NCBI GenBank assembly: GCA_040880005.1 | Contig: JBBDJG010000001.1 | Coordinates: 1-52,614 of the forward strand | Length of the DNA stretch: 52,614 nt | Direction: 5' to 3' | Source: JBBDJG01 sp040880005 | Lineage (GTDB): Bacteria; Actinomycetota; Thermoleophilia; Solirubrobacterales; JBBDJG01 | Shown here: positions 7,172 to 14,939 of the stretch, in pieces | Position numbering within the stretch: position 1 is the stretch's first letter | Layout: each line of letters begins with the position of its first letter | The notes under the pieces: generated by a model | Database searches by the model: none | What the model saw: only the letters and a program-made list of their open reading frames with translations | What the model was told of the DNA's origin: nothing | Position numbers and translations under genes: made by a program

Positions 7172-8338
7172 ATGGGCACGCTGCACTTCTCAACGGCTGG
7201 TGAGTCGCACGGACCAGGGCTGGTGGCCCTTGTCGAAGGCATGCCGGCCGGGCTCGAGCTGACCGCGCAGGACATCGACGGCGAGCTGGCCCGTCGCCAG
7301 CTCGGCCACGGGCGAGGCGGACGGATGAAGATCGAGTCCGATCGCGCCCGGGTGTGGGGCGGCCTCAGGCACGGGCGCACGCTCGGCAGTCCGATCTCGC
7401 TCCTGATCGATAACCGCGACCACGAGAACTGGGCCGATCGGATGAGCCCGTGGCCCGTCGAGGGAGAGGTCGAGGAGGTTCACCTGCCGCGTCCCGGTCA
7501 CGCCGATCTCACCGGGTTGTTGAAATACGCGCACACCGACGTCCGCAACGTGCTCGAGCGCGCAAGCGCGCGCGAGACGGCGGCGCGCGTGGCTGCGGGG
7601 GCGATCGCCAAGTCGTTCCTCCGTGTGCTCGGAGTAACGATCTACAGTCACGTGATCCGCATCGGAACCGTGACGGCGCCCAATGGCGCGGGCGGCAGTG
7701 CGGCCGAATACTCGGCCGTCGACGACTCGCCCGTTCGTTGCCTGGACCACCAGACGAGCGCGGCGATGGTCGCCGAGATCGACGCCGCCCGCAAGGCCAA
7801 CGAGAGCCTCGGAGGCGTGTTCGAGGTGCGGGCGTTCGGGTTGCTGCCCGGGCTCGGCTCGTACGCAAGCTGGGACGCGCGGCTCGACGGGCGCGTCGCG
7901 AAGGCGATGATGTCGATCCATGCGATGAAGGGAGTCGAGATCGGCGACGGCTTCGAGCTGGCCGGGCGAGTGGGCTCCGCTGCGCACGACGAGATCTTCT
8001 GGACCGAGCAGCACGGGTACGGGCGCGAGACCAACCGCGCCGGAGGACTCGAGGGCGGCATGAGCACGGGACAGCCTTTGGTCGTGCGCGTGGCGATGAA
8101 GCCGCTGCCGACGCTGACCAAGCCGCTGCGCTCGGTCGATACCGAGACCAAGCAGCCGGCCGAAGCGTTGCGCGAGCGAACCGACTCCTGCACGGTGCCG
8201 GCCGCCGGCGTCGTCGGCGAGGCGATGCTGGCGCACGAGCTGGCGCGCGCCTACCGCGAGAAGTTCGGCGGCGACGCGATGCGGGACGTCCACGAAGCGA
8301 TCGAGGCCTACAAGCGGCGCATCGATTGGCGGGAGTAG
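7172..8338 (+). CDS. aroC: Chorismate synthase
   Basis: Catalyses the last shikimate-pathway step, anti-1,4-elimination of phosphate from EPSP to give chorismate, with reduced FMN. The 388-aa length is normal. Diagnostic motifs are present in order: FSTAGESHGPGL near the N-terminus, the RRQLGHGRGGRM FMN-binding stretch, the RPGHADLTGLLKY signature at about 110, RASARETAARVA, and GLEGGMSTGQPL with a downstream TKPL segment. The start is the ATG at 7172. The end of the gene overlaps the likely start of aroKB, so the aro genes form an operon that should run through 11530. Confidence 0.96.
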   Translation: MGTLHFSTAGESHGPGLVALVEGMPAGLELTAQDIDGELARRQLGHGRGGRMKIESDRARVWGGLRHGRTLGSPISLLIDNRDHENWADRMSPWPVEGEVEEVHLPRPGHADLTGLLKYAHTDVRNVLERASARETAARVAAGAIAKSFLRVLGVTIYSHVIRIGTVTAPNGAGGSAAEYSAVDDSPVRCLDHQTSAAMVAEIDAARKANESLGGVFEVRAFGLLPGLGSYASWDARLDGRVAKAMMSIHAMKGVEIGDGFELAGRVGSAAHDEIFWTEQHGYGRETNRAGGLEGGMSTGQPLVVRVAMKPLPTLTKPLRSVDTETKQPAEALRERTDSCTVPAAGVVGEAMLAHELARAYREKFGGDAMRDVHEAIEAYKRRIDWRE

Positions 8339-9987
8339 GCGACACGAACGCCGAGCGCGCACGCGAATCCGATCCCGCGGCCGAGCTTGACCGCTCCCGC
8401 AAGATCGTGCTGGTCGGTTTCATGGGAGCCGGCAAGTCGACTGCGGCGCGGCTACTGGCCGTGCGTCTTGTCTGTGAGCATGCGGACTCCGATGCCGAGC
8501 TGGAGCGCCGGCTGGGAGAGCCGATCGCGGACTTCTTCGATCGCGAGGGCGAGGAAGCCTTCAGGCGACGTGAACAAGGCGTCGTGCACGAGCTGCTCGG
8601 ACCCGACGGGCCGCGAGTGGTCGCACTCGGTGGCGGTGCTGTGACGAGCGAGGCGACGCGTTCGGCGTTGGCGGCCCACGTGGCCATATATCTGGAGACC
8701 GACGCGGAAAGCGCGTGGCGCCGTGCGCGCGGCGCTGGGCGGCCCCTCGCGCGCGATCGCGAAGCGTTTGCGCATCTGCTCGAGCGGCGTGTGCCGCTCT
8801 ACCAGGGCGTCGCGCGTGCGACCGTCCCATCCGTCCGCATGGACGAAGTCGATCGGGCGCTGGCTGCCGCGGTTGCGCTGGCGTCCGACGAAGTACCACC
8901 ATCCGTGCGGATGTTCTGGGCGACCTGCCGGGACCACGGCTACCCGGTGTATGTGGGACGCGGTGCGACTCGCGCGGCCGGCGCGCTGTGGTTCGCTGGC
9001 GCACGCTGTTTCATCGTCGCCGACGAAGGCGTCGCGGCGCTTCACGGGCCCTTGGTGGAGGGTGCGTTGCAGGATCGGATCGAGCTTGGCGGCAAGATTG
9101 CCGTGTCCTCTGGCGAGCAGCACAAGACCCTTGCCGAGGCCGATCGGATCGTGCGGGAGCTGGCGCGCAACGGGATGCAGCGCGACGACGCACTGCTGGC
9201 GCTGGGCGGCGGAGTCGTCGGCGATCTCGCCGGATTCTGCGCGGCCATCTACCAGCGTGGCGTGCCGATCGTGCACGTGCCGACGACGCTCGTCGCTCAG
9301 GTCGACTCAGCCTACGGCGGCAAGACCGGCGTCGACATCCCCGAGGCCAAGAATTACGTCGGCGTGTTCCACCAGCCGGCGGCAGTGATCGCCGACCCCG
9401 AGCTGCTTCGCACGCTGCCGGGCGCCGAGCTTGCTGCCGGCTTCGCCGAGGTCGTGAAGACGGCCCTGATCGCGGGTGGAACGCTGTGGTCGAGCGCGCT
9501 CGAGTTGAGTCCGGTCACCGAGCTGGACGACGACAACCTCGACTCGCTCACGGCCGTCATAACCGCATGCCTGCGCACCAAGCTCGCGGTGGTGGCGGCG
9601 GACGAGCATGATCACGGCGTTCGCGCGTCGCTCAATCTCGGCCACACCTTCGCCCATGCGCTCGAGGCGGCCACTCACTATGACTCCTACCGCCACGGCG
9701 AGGCGGTCGCGGTCGGCCTGCTGGTGGCGCTGCGCCTGTCCGAGCGCGAGTTCGAGCTGGACCCGCAGGTCAGAGGTCAGGTCGCTGCGCTGCTCGAGCG
9801 CAACGGACTGCCGACGACCTTCTCGGGGCCGGCGATCGAGGAGTTGCTGGCTCGTGCCGAGCGCGACAAGAAGCGAGCCGGCGGCAGCCGCAACCTCGTC
9901 CTGTTGCGCGAGCCCGGAGATGTCGTGACCGGCTGTGACGTTTCAGACGAGCTGCTGGTCGAGGCGATCGAGGAGCTGAGGTCGTGA
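8326..9987 (+). CDS. aroKB: Bifunctional shikimate kinase / 3-dehydroquinate synthase (AroK-AroB fusion)
   Basis: One 553-aa chain carries two non-consecutive shikimate enzymes. Residues about 26-185 are shikimate kinase: Walker A GFMGAGKST at 31-39, DSDAELERRLG for shikimate binding, and ALGGGAV. Residues about 194-553 are NAD-dependent 3-dehydroquinate synthase: SGEQHKT, GGGVVGDLAGF, VPTTLVAQVDSAYGGKTGVD, and metal ligands in AGFAEVVK and NLGHTFAHALE. No stop or start separates the halves. The start is uncertain: the frame stays open back into aroC, and the first usable codon is TTG at 8326 (13-nt overlap with aroC); a GTG at 8407 would begin just before Walker A. Separate aroK and aroB are usual in actinobacteria; fused forms are known in some other lineages. 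Confidence 0.93.
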   Translation: MAGVGDTNAERARESDPAAELDRSRKIVLVGFMGAGKSTAARLLAVRLVCEHADSDAELERRLGEPIADFFDREGEEAFRRREQGVVHELLGPDGPRVVALGGGAVTSEATRSALAAHVAIYLETDAESAWRRARGAGRPLARDREAFAHLLERRVPLYQGVARATVPSVRMDEVDRALAAAVALASDEVPPSVRMFWATCRDHGYPVYVGRGATRAAGALWFAGARCFIVADEGVAALHGPLVEGALQDRIELGGKIAVSSGEQHKTLAEADRIVRELARNGMQRDDALLALGGGVVGDLAGFCAAIYQRGVPIVHVPTTLVAQVDSAYGGKTGVDIPEAKNYVGVFHQPAAVIADPELLRTLPGAELAAGFAEVVKTALIAGGTLWSSALELSPVTELDDDNLDSLTAVITACLRTKLAVVAADEHDHGVRASLNLGHTFAHALEAATHYDSYRHGEAVAVGLLVALRLSEREFELDPQVRGQVAALLERNGLPTTFSGPAIEELLARAERDKKRAGGSRNLVLLREPGDVVTGCDVSDELLVEAIEELRS

Positions 9988-10445
9988 TCGGCGCACGCAT
10001 CGAGGTGCTGCACGGCGTGAACCTGGACATGCTCGGCAAGCGCGACCCCGAGCACTACGGCACGCTCACGCTGATCGAGCTGGAGGTGCGGATTCGCCAC
10101 TGGGCGCGCGAGCTGGGCATGGAGACGATCTTCTTCCAGACGAACAGCGAGGGCGAGTTCGTCGAGCGGCTCCATCAGGCTCCCCAAAACGCGGACGCGC
10201 TGGTGCTCAACCCGGGCTCGTGGACGCACTACAGCTGGGCGATTCGGGATGCGCTGGAGATCGCCGGGCTGCCAACGATCGAGGTCCATCTCTCCGACGT
10301 GGAGAGCCGTGACCAATGGCGAAGGGTGTCGGTGCTCGATGGGCTGGTGCTCGCCAAGGTCTCCGGGAAGGGCGCGGACGGCTACCAGGATGCGCTCGCC
10401 CGACTCGCCGCCGAGCTGGGCGTCGAGCCGCCGCCTGCGGCATGA
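9984..10445 (+). CDS. aroQ: 3-dehydroquinate dehydratase, type II
   Basis: Converts 3-dehydroquinate to 3-dehydroshikimate, the step after the AroB half of the upstream fusion. The 153-aa length and fold motifs are those of the dodecameric type II enzyme: LHGVNLDMLGKRDPEHYG with the active-site Tyr, TNSEGEFV, LNPGSWTHYSWA, and EVHLSDVESRD with the catalytic His. The lid motif normally reads NPGAYTHTS, and the W and Y replacements here are unusual but in non-catalytic positions. The GTG start overlaps aroKB by 4 nt. Confidence 0.94.
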   Translation: MIGARIEVLHGVNLDMLGKRDPEHYGTLTLIELEVRIRHWARELGMETIFFQTNSEGEFVERLHQAPQNADALVLNPGSWTHYSWAIRDALEIAGLPTIEVHLSDVESRDQWRRVSVLDGLVLAKVSGKGADGYQDALARLAAELGVEPPPAA

Positions 10446-11530
10446 GCGTCTTCAGCGAGCGCGCCGACCGCCTCGAGTGGCTCGCGCAGCAGGAACAGCT
10501 CGATCTGCTGCTGGTCACCAATCTGACCAACGTGCACTATCTGACAGGTTTTGCCGGCACCAACGGCTTGTGCATCGTGGGGTCCGGCAAGCGTGTCTTC
10601 GTCACCGACTTCCGCTATACGGCGCGCGCCGAGAACGAGGTTCGGGATTGGGAGTTGCACGAGGGCAAGCGCGATTTGCTCGAGTCGGTGGTCGAAGTGG
10701 CCATAGCGGAGTCGGAGGAGGGCCCTGTGCGCCTCGGCTTCGACGACGCTCACATGAGCGTTCGCCAGCACGCGCGGCTGGCCGGGTTGGCCGGCGACGA
10801 GGTTGAGCTGGTTGCCGCGGCGGGTCTCGTCGAAAAGCTGCGCGAGGTCAAGGACGCGAAGGAGATCGAGGCGATTCGCGCTGCCACTTCGCTCGCCGAC
10901 GACCTCTATCGGTGGCTGATCGCCGAGCACGGACTCGCCGGTCACACCGAACGCGCGGTGGCAATCGCGCTCGAACGGCGCGCGCTCGACATGGGAACGT
11001 CGATGTCGTTCCCCCCGATCGTCGCCGCGGCCGAAAACGCAGCGCTGCCACACGCTGAGCCTCGCGACGCCGAGATTCCCCGCGACACGCTGGTCGTGGT
11101 CGACATGGGTTGCACCAGGGACGGCTACTGCTCCGACTGCACGCGCACTTTCGCCACCGGGGAGATCGGCGGCGAGGCGCAAGGGTGCTACGAGCTGGTG
11201 AAGCAGGCGCAGGCCGCGGCGCTCGAGCGGGCTCGGGCCGGGGCGGCGGCACAGGAGGTCGACGCCGCCGCGCGTGAGATCATCGGTCGGGCTGGCCACG
11301 GCGAGCACTTCGGGCACGGGGTCGGCCACGGAGTGGGCCTGGAGGTGCACGAAGGCCCGCGGCTGGCGCCCGGCACCAAGTCGCTCCTGGCGGAAGGGAA
11401 CATCGTGACGATCGAGCCAGGCGTCTATCTGCCCGGGAGGTTCGGAGCGCGCATCGAGGACTTGGTCGTGGTGCGCGACGACGAGCCCGAGGTCCTCACG
11501 GGCGTTTCCAAAGACTTGACGATCGTGTAG
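10442..11530 (+). CDS. pepQ: M24 family aminopeptidase (Xaa-Pro dipeptidase-like)
   Basis: Pita-bread metallopeptidase that removes residues before proline. The 362-aa protein has an N-terminal creatinase-like domain (about 1-125) and a catalytic domain with all five metal ligands visible: Asp in VVDMGC, Asp in DCTRTF, His in FGHGVGHGVGLEVHE, Glu in IEPGVYLPG, and Glu in ARIEDLVVV. The ATG at 10442 overlaps the aroQ stop (ATGA). In other actinobacteria this gene is directly followed by efp; here an accessory insert of about 2.2 kb intervenes. Exact specificity (PepP or PepQ) cannot be set from the sequence. Confidence 0.9.
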   Translation: MSVFSERADRLEWLAQQEQLDLLLVTNLTNVHYLTGFAGTNGLCIVGSGKRVFVTDFRYTARAENEVRDWELHEGKRDLLESVVEVAIAESEEGPVRLGFDDAHMSVRQHARLAGLAGDEVELVAAAGLVEKLREVKDAKEIEAIRAATSLADDLYRWLIAEHGLAGHTERAVAIALERRALDMGTSMSFPPIVAAAENAALPHAEPRDAEIPRDTLVVVDMGCTRDGYCSDCTRTFATGEIGGEAQGCYELVKQAQAAALERARAGAAAQEVDAAAREIIGRAGHGEHFGHGVGHGVGLEVHEGPRLAPGTKSLLAEGNIVTIEPGVYLPGRFGARIEDLVVVRDDEPEVLTGVSKDLTIV

Positions 11531-11606
11531 GAGATCTGGCGCGTCCGCGTCTTGCCTTGCCGCGACCCGTCGGCCAATCTCCGATGCCATTGCACTTGGG
11601 CATGAC

Positions 11607-12557
11607 ATGGATGCCAAACGTCAATCGCGCCGCGTGGATGCGGCGATCGCGGCGCTTGCGGAGCGGCAGCACGGACTCGTGGCGCGCGCCCAACTCGTCG
11701 GCCTGGGGCTCGGCCACGGAGCGATCGACTACCGGGTGCGCTGCGGTCGGTTGCACAATGTCCATCGCGGCGTGTACGCGGTCGGCCACCGGGTGCTTTC
11801 AAGGGAAGGAAGGTGGATGGCCGCGGTGCTGGTGGCGGGGCGGGACGCGGCTCTCAGCCATCGCTCCGCAGCGGCCCTTTGGGGGGTTCACAAGAGCGCT
11901 CGAGGCCGGATCGAGGTCTCCGTGCCGCGGGCGGTTCGTTCCCATGCCGGCCTTCAGGTTCACGTCTCAAGAGTGAGGCCCGACGAGGTGACCGCGCTGC
12001 ACGGCATACCGGTCACGACTCCACCACGGACGCTGCTCGATCTGGCTGGAGCGGTCGGTCGCCGGCAGCTGGAACGAGCGATCGAGGAAGCCGAGGTGTT
12101 GCAGCTGACGGACGCGCTGTCCCTCGAAGATCTCGTCCTTCGCCATCCACGTCGCCGCGGCGCGGCCGCCATCAGGGCCGTTCTGGCCGCAGGAAGGGTC
12201 GGCGCCACCGTCACACGCAGCGAGCTGGAGGAGCGCTTCCTCGTGTTCCTTGAAGACTTCGATCTGCCTCGCCCCGAGGTCAATGTGTCGCTGTGGGTGT
12301 CCGATCGCTGGATCGAGGCTGACTGTCTGTGGCGAGAGCAGCGGGTCATCGTCGAGCTCGATGGCCACGCGAGCCACGCGACCGATTCCGCCTTTGAGCG
12401 CGACCGGGCCCGCGATCGCACCTTGCAGGCGGACGGCTGGCGCGTGCTTCGCATCACCTGGCGGCAGCTGCACAGGGAGCCCGACGCAATCCTGCGAGAT
12501 CTGACAGCGCTGCTCATTCGGGAACGAGGCCGCTCTACTCGGCCATCCAGGATCTGA
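11607..12557 (+). CDS. DUF559 protein with AbiEi-like N-terminal winged helix
   Basis: A 316-aa two-domain protein. Residues about 8-75 (AERQHGLVARAQLVGLGLG ... LHNVHRGVYAVG) look like the winged-helix part of AbiEi-type antitoxins. The C-terminal part (about 200-310) is a DUF559 / Vsr-like PD-(D/E)xK fold: IEADCLW, VIVELDGHASH, then FERDRARDRTLQADGW and VLRITWRQL. Such proteins are common, multicopy and poorly characterised in actinobacteria; a nuclease role is inferred from the fold. The start is the first ATG of the frame. Its 3' end overlaps the convergent HEPN gene by 23 bp. It begins the accessory insert between the peptidase gene and efp. Confidence 0.75.
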   Translation: MDAKRQSRRVDAAIAALAERQHGLVARAQLVGLGLGHGAIDYRVRCGRLHNVHRGVYAVGHRVLSREGRWMAAVLVAGRDAALSHRSAAALWGVHKSARGRIEVSVPRAVRSHAGLQVHVSRVRPDEVTALHGIPVTTPPRTLLDLAGAVGRRQLERAIEEAEVLQLTDALSLEDLVLRHPRRRGAAAIRAVLAAGRVGATVTRSELEERFLVFLEDFDLPRPEVNVSLWVSDRWIEADCLWREQRVIVELDGHASHATDSAFERDRARDRTLQADGWRVLRITWRQLHREPDAILRDLTALLIRERGRSTRPSRI

Positions 12558-12894
12558 CCGCCGCAACGAATGTTCGGGCTTCGCCTAGCGCGAGCTTTGC
12601 TTCATCCTTGGGAACCTCGGCAAAACCATAGTCGGCTTCGTTTCGTCTCTCGAACAGGGAGCGAAGATACCTGCCCGTGCTCTCGTCGACATGGCCCTCT
12701 TTGATCACATGCTTTCCGAAGGCGGAGATCACCCCTGAGTGCTTGGACCGTGTCTCGCCCAACTCTAATAGTGCCGCCTCTGCCGCATAGAAGACCGCGA
12801 AGTACGCTCGCGAGATCGCCTGCGAGAAAAAACCTCCGTCCATCAGTGCCTGAGAGGCGTTGAGCTCTTGCTCGCTTCTTTGAAGTGGGGGCAA
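12535..12894 (-). CDS. HEPN domain protein, partner of the upstream nucleotidyltransferase
   Basis: A 119-aa all-helical protein of the COG1895/HEPN type: LNASQALMDGGFFSQAISRAYFAVFYAAEAALLE is the typical first half, with ERRNEADYG later. In HEPN/MNT pairs the HEPN protein is usually the toxin, often an RNase, and is modified by the nucleotidyltransferase antitoxin. The canonical R-x4-6-H catalytic motif is not seen; the equivalent site reads R-x3-D-Y, so RNase activity should not be assumed. The start is a TTG eight bases after the upstream stop; there is no ATG or GTG in frame before an earlier stop. The pair is a two-gene operon on the minus strand. Confidence 0.8.
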   Translation of the reverse strand: MPPLQRSEQELNASQALMDGGFFSQAISRAYFAVFYAAEAALLELGETRSKHSGVISAFGKHVIKEGHVDESTGRYLRSLFERRNEADYGFAEVPKDEAKLALGEARTFVAAVRSWMAE

Positions 12895-12901
12895 AGCCGC
12901 C

Positions 12902-13693
12902 TCAGTCGATTGTTCGTCCCTCGGACATAGCCGTGATCATCGCTGGGGTGCTTGGTGAGCGAAGCTGGTCTTCGGACGCCACGCTCGCGCTGATTACGCT
13001 GTCGCTGCGAAGGGAGTTTGTCCACAGGATGTCGTCCATGCGCCTGTGCTCCTCCCACGGTGAGTCCACATGATCGAGAACTACGAGCAGATCGATGTCG
13101 GAGTCGGGGTGGGCATCTCCACGCGCCCAGGACCCGAACAGGGCCACCCGGCGCAGCCGCTCGCCATAGAGGCGGCGCAGATCGGCTGCTACCGCCTGCG
13201 CAACGCCCTGTGCATCCAGCGGCTCCGATGCCTCTGGGAGCTGTGGGTCCACACGCTCGGCCAGCGCAGCTTCAGCGTGGGCAGGATCGACGAGCTCCTG
13301 CTGCAGTAGCCACTCGATTGCCCGCCGTTCCATGCGCACGTCGTGAAACTTGAACCAGGCTTCTCTTAGCTCGGGAAACTCGAACAGCGTGTCCTTGAAC
13401 CGGCGGAATGCCCCTCGCCCCGCGATGGCGCGCTCGAGCAAATCGCGCGCCTTGCTGTTTTGCACCTCAGCGGTGAAGTCTTCCAGGTCGCCGTAGCTCT
13501 CGTATGAGGGAACCGGATCGATCGCGATCAGCTCTTCGGGATCGATGTCGAACTCCCATGCGTCTTCGAGCGAGCTCTCCGGCGCCGGGTATGTCTTGCC
13601 GGCACGCGGGTCCAGCAGCCAACCGTTCAAGGAGGAGTGATCCTCCAGAGCGATGCAGAGGTCGCTCAAATCCAGCTTGTCCAAGTCGAGCAT
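12902..13693 (-). CDS. UPF0158 domain fused to an MNT-type nucleotidyltransferase
   Basis: A 263-aa fusion. Residues 1 to about 133 match UPF0158: DLCIALEDHS, WLLDPRAGKTYPA, SYGDLEDFTAEV, GRGAFRRFKDTLFEFPELREAW, IEWLLQ. Residues about 160-255 are a minimal nucleotidyltransferase with GSWARGDAHPDSDIDLLV: Gly-Ser at 187-188 and the Asp pair 199/201. In known HEPN/MNT systems the nucleotidyltransferase neutralises the HEPN toxin by adding nucleotides. UPF0158 has no known function to my knowledge and is normally a stand-alone protein. The ATG at 13693 has a GGAG ribosome site. The gene is divergent from efp and interrupts a conserved gene neighbourhood, which suggests later insertion. Confidence 0.82.
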   Translation of the reverse strand: MLDLDKLDLSDLCIALEDHSSLNGWLLDPRAGKTYPAPESSLEDAWEFDIDPEELIAIDPVPSYESYGDLEDFTAEVQNSKARDLLERAIAGRGAFRRFKDTLFEFPELREAWFKFHDVRMERRAIEWLLQQELVDPAHAEAALAERVDPQLPEASEPLDAQGVAQAVAADLRRLYGERLRRVALFGSWARGDAHPDSDIDLLVVLDHVDSPWEEHRRMDDILWTNSLRSDSVISASVASEDQLRSPSTPAMITAMSEGRTID

Positions 13694-13766
13694 TCGTCAT
13701 CTCCTTCATCTAGCTCGTCCGGGTGGTGTCATTGTAGATGAGCCGGTCCGGGAGGCAAGACTCGAC

Positions 13767-13779
13767 TACGCTTTGAGCC
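13767..13779 (+). promoter_or_regulatory. Possible -10 element for leaderless efp transcript
   Basis: TACGCT (13767-13772) fits TANNNT and lies exactly 7 nt before the GTG start of efp, the spacing seen for leaderless actinobacterial transcripts. No Shine-Dalgarno sequence precedes efp. No clear -35 is visible. Confidence 0.3.
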
Positions 13780-14340
13780 GTGATCAGCACCAACCAGTTC
13801 AAGAACGGAACTCACATCGAGGTCGATGGCAACATCTTCAGGATCATCGAGTTCCAGCACGTCAAGCCGGGCAAGGGCCCGGCTTTCGTACGCAGCAAGC
13901 TGCGCAACGTGGCGACCGGGACTGTGCTCGACAAGACATTTCGCGCCGGGGAAAAGGTGCGGCCGATCCATACCGAGACGCGCAAGATGCAGTACCTGTA
14001 CGAATCGGGCGACGAGGTCGTGATGATGGATCTCTCCGACTACGAACAGACGCCGCTCGAGCGCTCGGCGCTCGACGACGCGCTCGACTGGATCCTGCCA
14101 AATGACGAGGTCGAGGTGCTGTTCGTTGATGACCGGCTGAGCGGCATTCAGCTCCCGAGCGCGGTTGAGCTGGCGGTGACGAAGACCGATCCCGGGGTCC
14201 GCGGCGACACGGCATCCGGTGGCGGCACCAAGCCGGCCACGCTGGAGTCAGGCGTGATCGTCCACGTCCCTCTCTTCGTGAACGAAGGTGATCGCGTGCG
14301 CGTCGATACGCGCACGCGGGAATACGTTTCGCGCGCGTAG
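13780..14340 (+). CDS. efp: Elongation factor P
   Basis: Relieves ribosome stalling at polyproline by binding between the P and E sites. The 186-aa product has the three EF-P beta-barrel domains: N-terminal KOW-like (ISTNQFKNGTHIEVDG), the loop KPGKGPA with Lys32 at the tip, the central OB domain (KMQYLYESGDEVVMMD), and the C-terminal OB domain ending GDRVRVDTRTREYVSRA. The unmodified or modified state of Lys32 cannot be told here; no EpmA/EpmB or EarP is in the window. The GTG start at 13780 is supported by the family N-terminus. nusB follows after 12 bp. Confidence 0.96.
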   Translation: MISTNQFKNGTHIEVDGNIFRIIEFQHVKPGKGPAFVRSKLRNVATGTVLDKTFRAGEKVRPIHTETRKMQYLYESGDEVVMMDLSDYEQTPLERSALDDALDWILPNDEVEVLFVDDRLSGIQLPSAVELAVTKTDPGVRGDTASGGGTKPATLESGVIVHVPLFVNEGDRVRVDTRTREYVSRA

Positions 14341-14352
14341 AGAAGGATCGCG

Positions 14353-14721
14353 GTGAGCCGTACCGATCAGCGACGAACCGCCGTCTTCCATCTCTACCAG
14401 CGGGACGTGGCCGAGCGCGAGCGACACGACCAGCTCGACGGGTTCACGCGCGAGCTCGTGGAAGGCGTCGATTCGCACCGGGACGAGTTGGACGGACTGA
14501 TCTCACAGTCCGCGATTGGCTGGTCGCTCGAACGCATCGCGCCGCTCGAGCGAGCGATCCTGCGCGTCGCTCTGTTCGAGATGCTGCACAGGCCCGATGT
14601 GCCCGCGGAAGTGGCGATCGATGAGGCAGTGGAGCTGGCGAAGCGATACTGCGGGGCAGAGGCTCCCGGTTTCTTGAACGGCATACTTGGCAACGTCATG
14701 AAGGAGGGCAAGGTCACATGA
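14353..14721 (+). CDS. nusB: Transcription antitermination factor NusB
   Basis: Binds boxA RNA with S10 (NusE) in ribosomal RNA antitermination. The 122-aa all-helical protein shows the family signature: RRTAVFHLYQRDV at the N-terminus, then ERIAPLERAILRVALFEML, and EVAIDEAVELAKRYCG with FLNGILGNV. It is slightly shorter than many homologues. The GTG start at 14353 has an AAGGA site, and the end overlaps xseB by 4 nt (ATGA). Confidence 0.94.
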   Translation: MSRTDQRRTAVFHLYQRDVAERERHDQLDGFTRELVEGVDSHRDELDGLISQSAIGWSLERIAPLERAILRVALFEMLHRPDVPAEVAIDEAVELAKRYCGAEAPGFLNGILGNVMKEGKVT

Positions 14722-14939
14722 GCACGCAGACCCAGACTGGAACGGCTCGGCTCGAAGAGATCGCGAAGCAGCTCGAGCAATCGGCTTCCGAGCTGCGCTC
14801 GGGCGAGTTCGACTCCGAGCGCACGACAGCACTTGTAGCGCGCTGCGCGGAGCTTGCGTCGCAAGCCTCGATCGAGCTGGATCGGATCGCAGGTGCCGCA
14901 CCGGAGGGCTCGCTCCCCGGTCAGGAGGAGCTGCTCTGA
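14718..14939 (+). CDS. xseB: Exodeoxyribonuclease VII small subunit-like protein
   Basis: A 73-aa two-helix protein: RLEEIAKQLEQSASELRSGE and CAELASQASIELDRI match the XseB helical hairpin that decorates the XseA catalytic subunit. No xseA is in the window; in many genomes the two are adjacent. Similarity is short, so another small coiled-coil protein is possible. It overlaps nusB by 4 nt. Its last codons carry the ribosome site of the next gene. Confidence 0.7.
   Translation: MSTQTQTGTARLEEIAKQLEQSASELRSGEFDSERTTALVARCAELASQASIELDRIAGAAPEGSLPGQEELL
14923..14938 (+). promoter_or_regulatory. Shine-Dalgarno site pointing to a CTG start codon
   Basis: AGGAGG (14923-14928) lies 7 nt before CTG at 14936-14938, which overlaps the xseB stop as CTGA, the same layout as the ATGA overlaps elsewhere in this operon. 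The frame from this CTG is the polyprenyl synthase frame, and no ATG, GTG or TTG occurs in it until 15074. Confidence 0.6.

Noticed and set aside
7190..8362. 390-aa minus-strand frame across aroC
   Set aside because: Antisense shadow of a high-GC gene, with Arg/His/Gly-rich composition and no domain.
10316..10441. N-terminal extension of the M24 peptidase frame
   Set aside because: It lies within aroQ in another frame, and the ATG at 10442 gives the family N-terminus.
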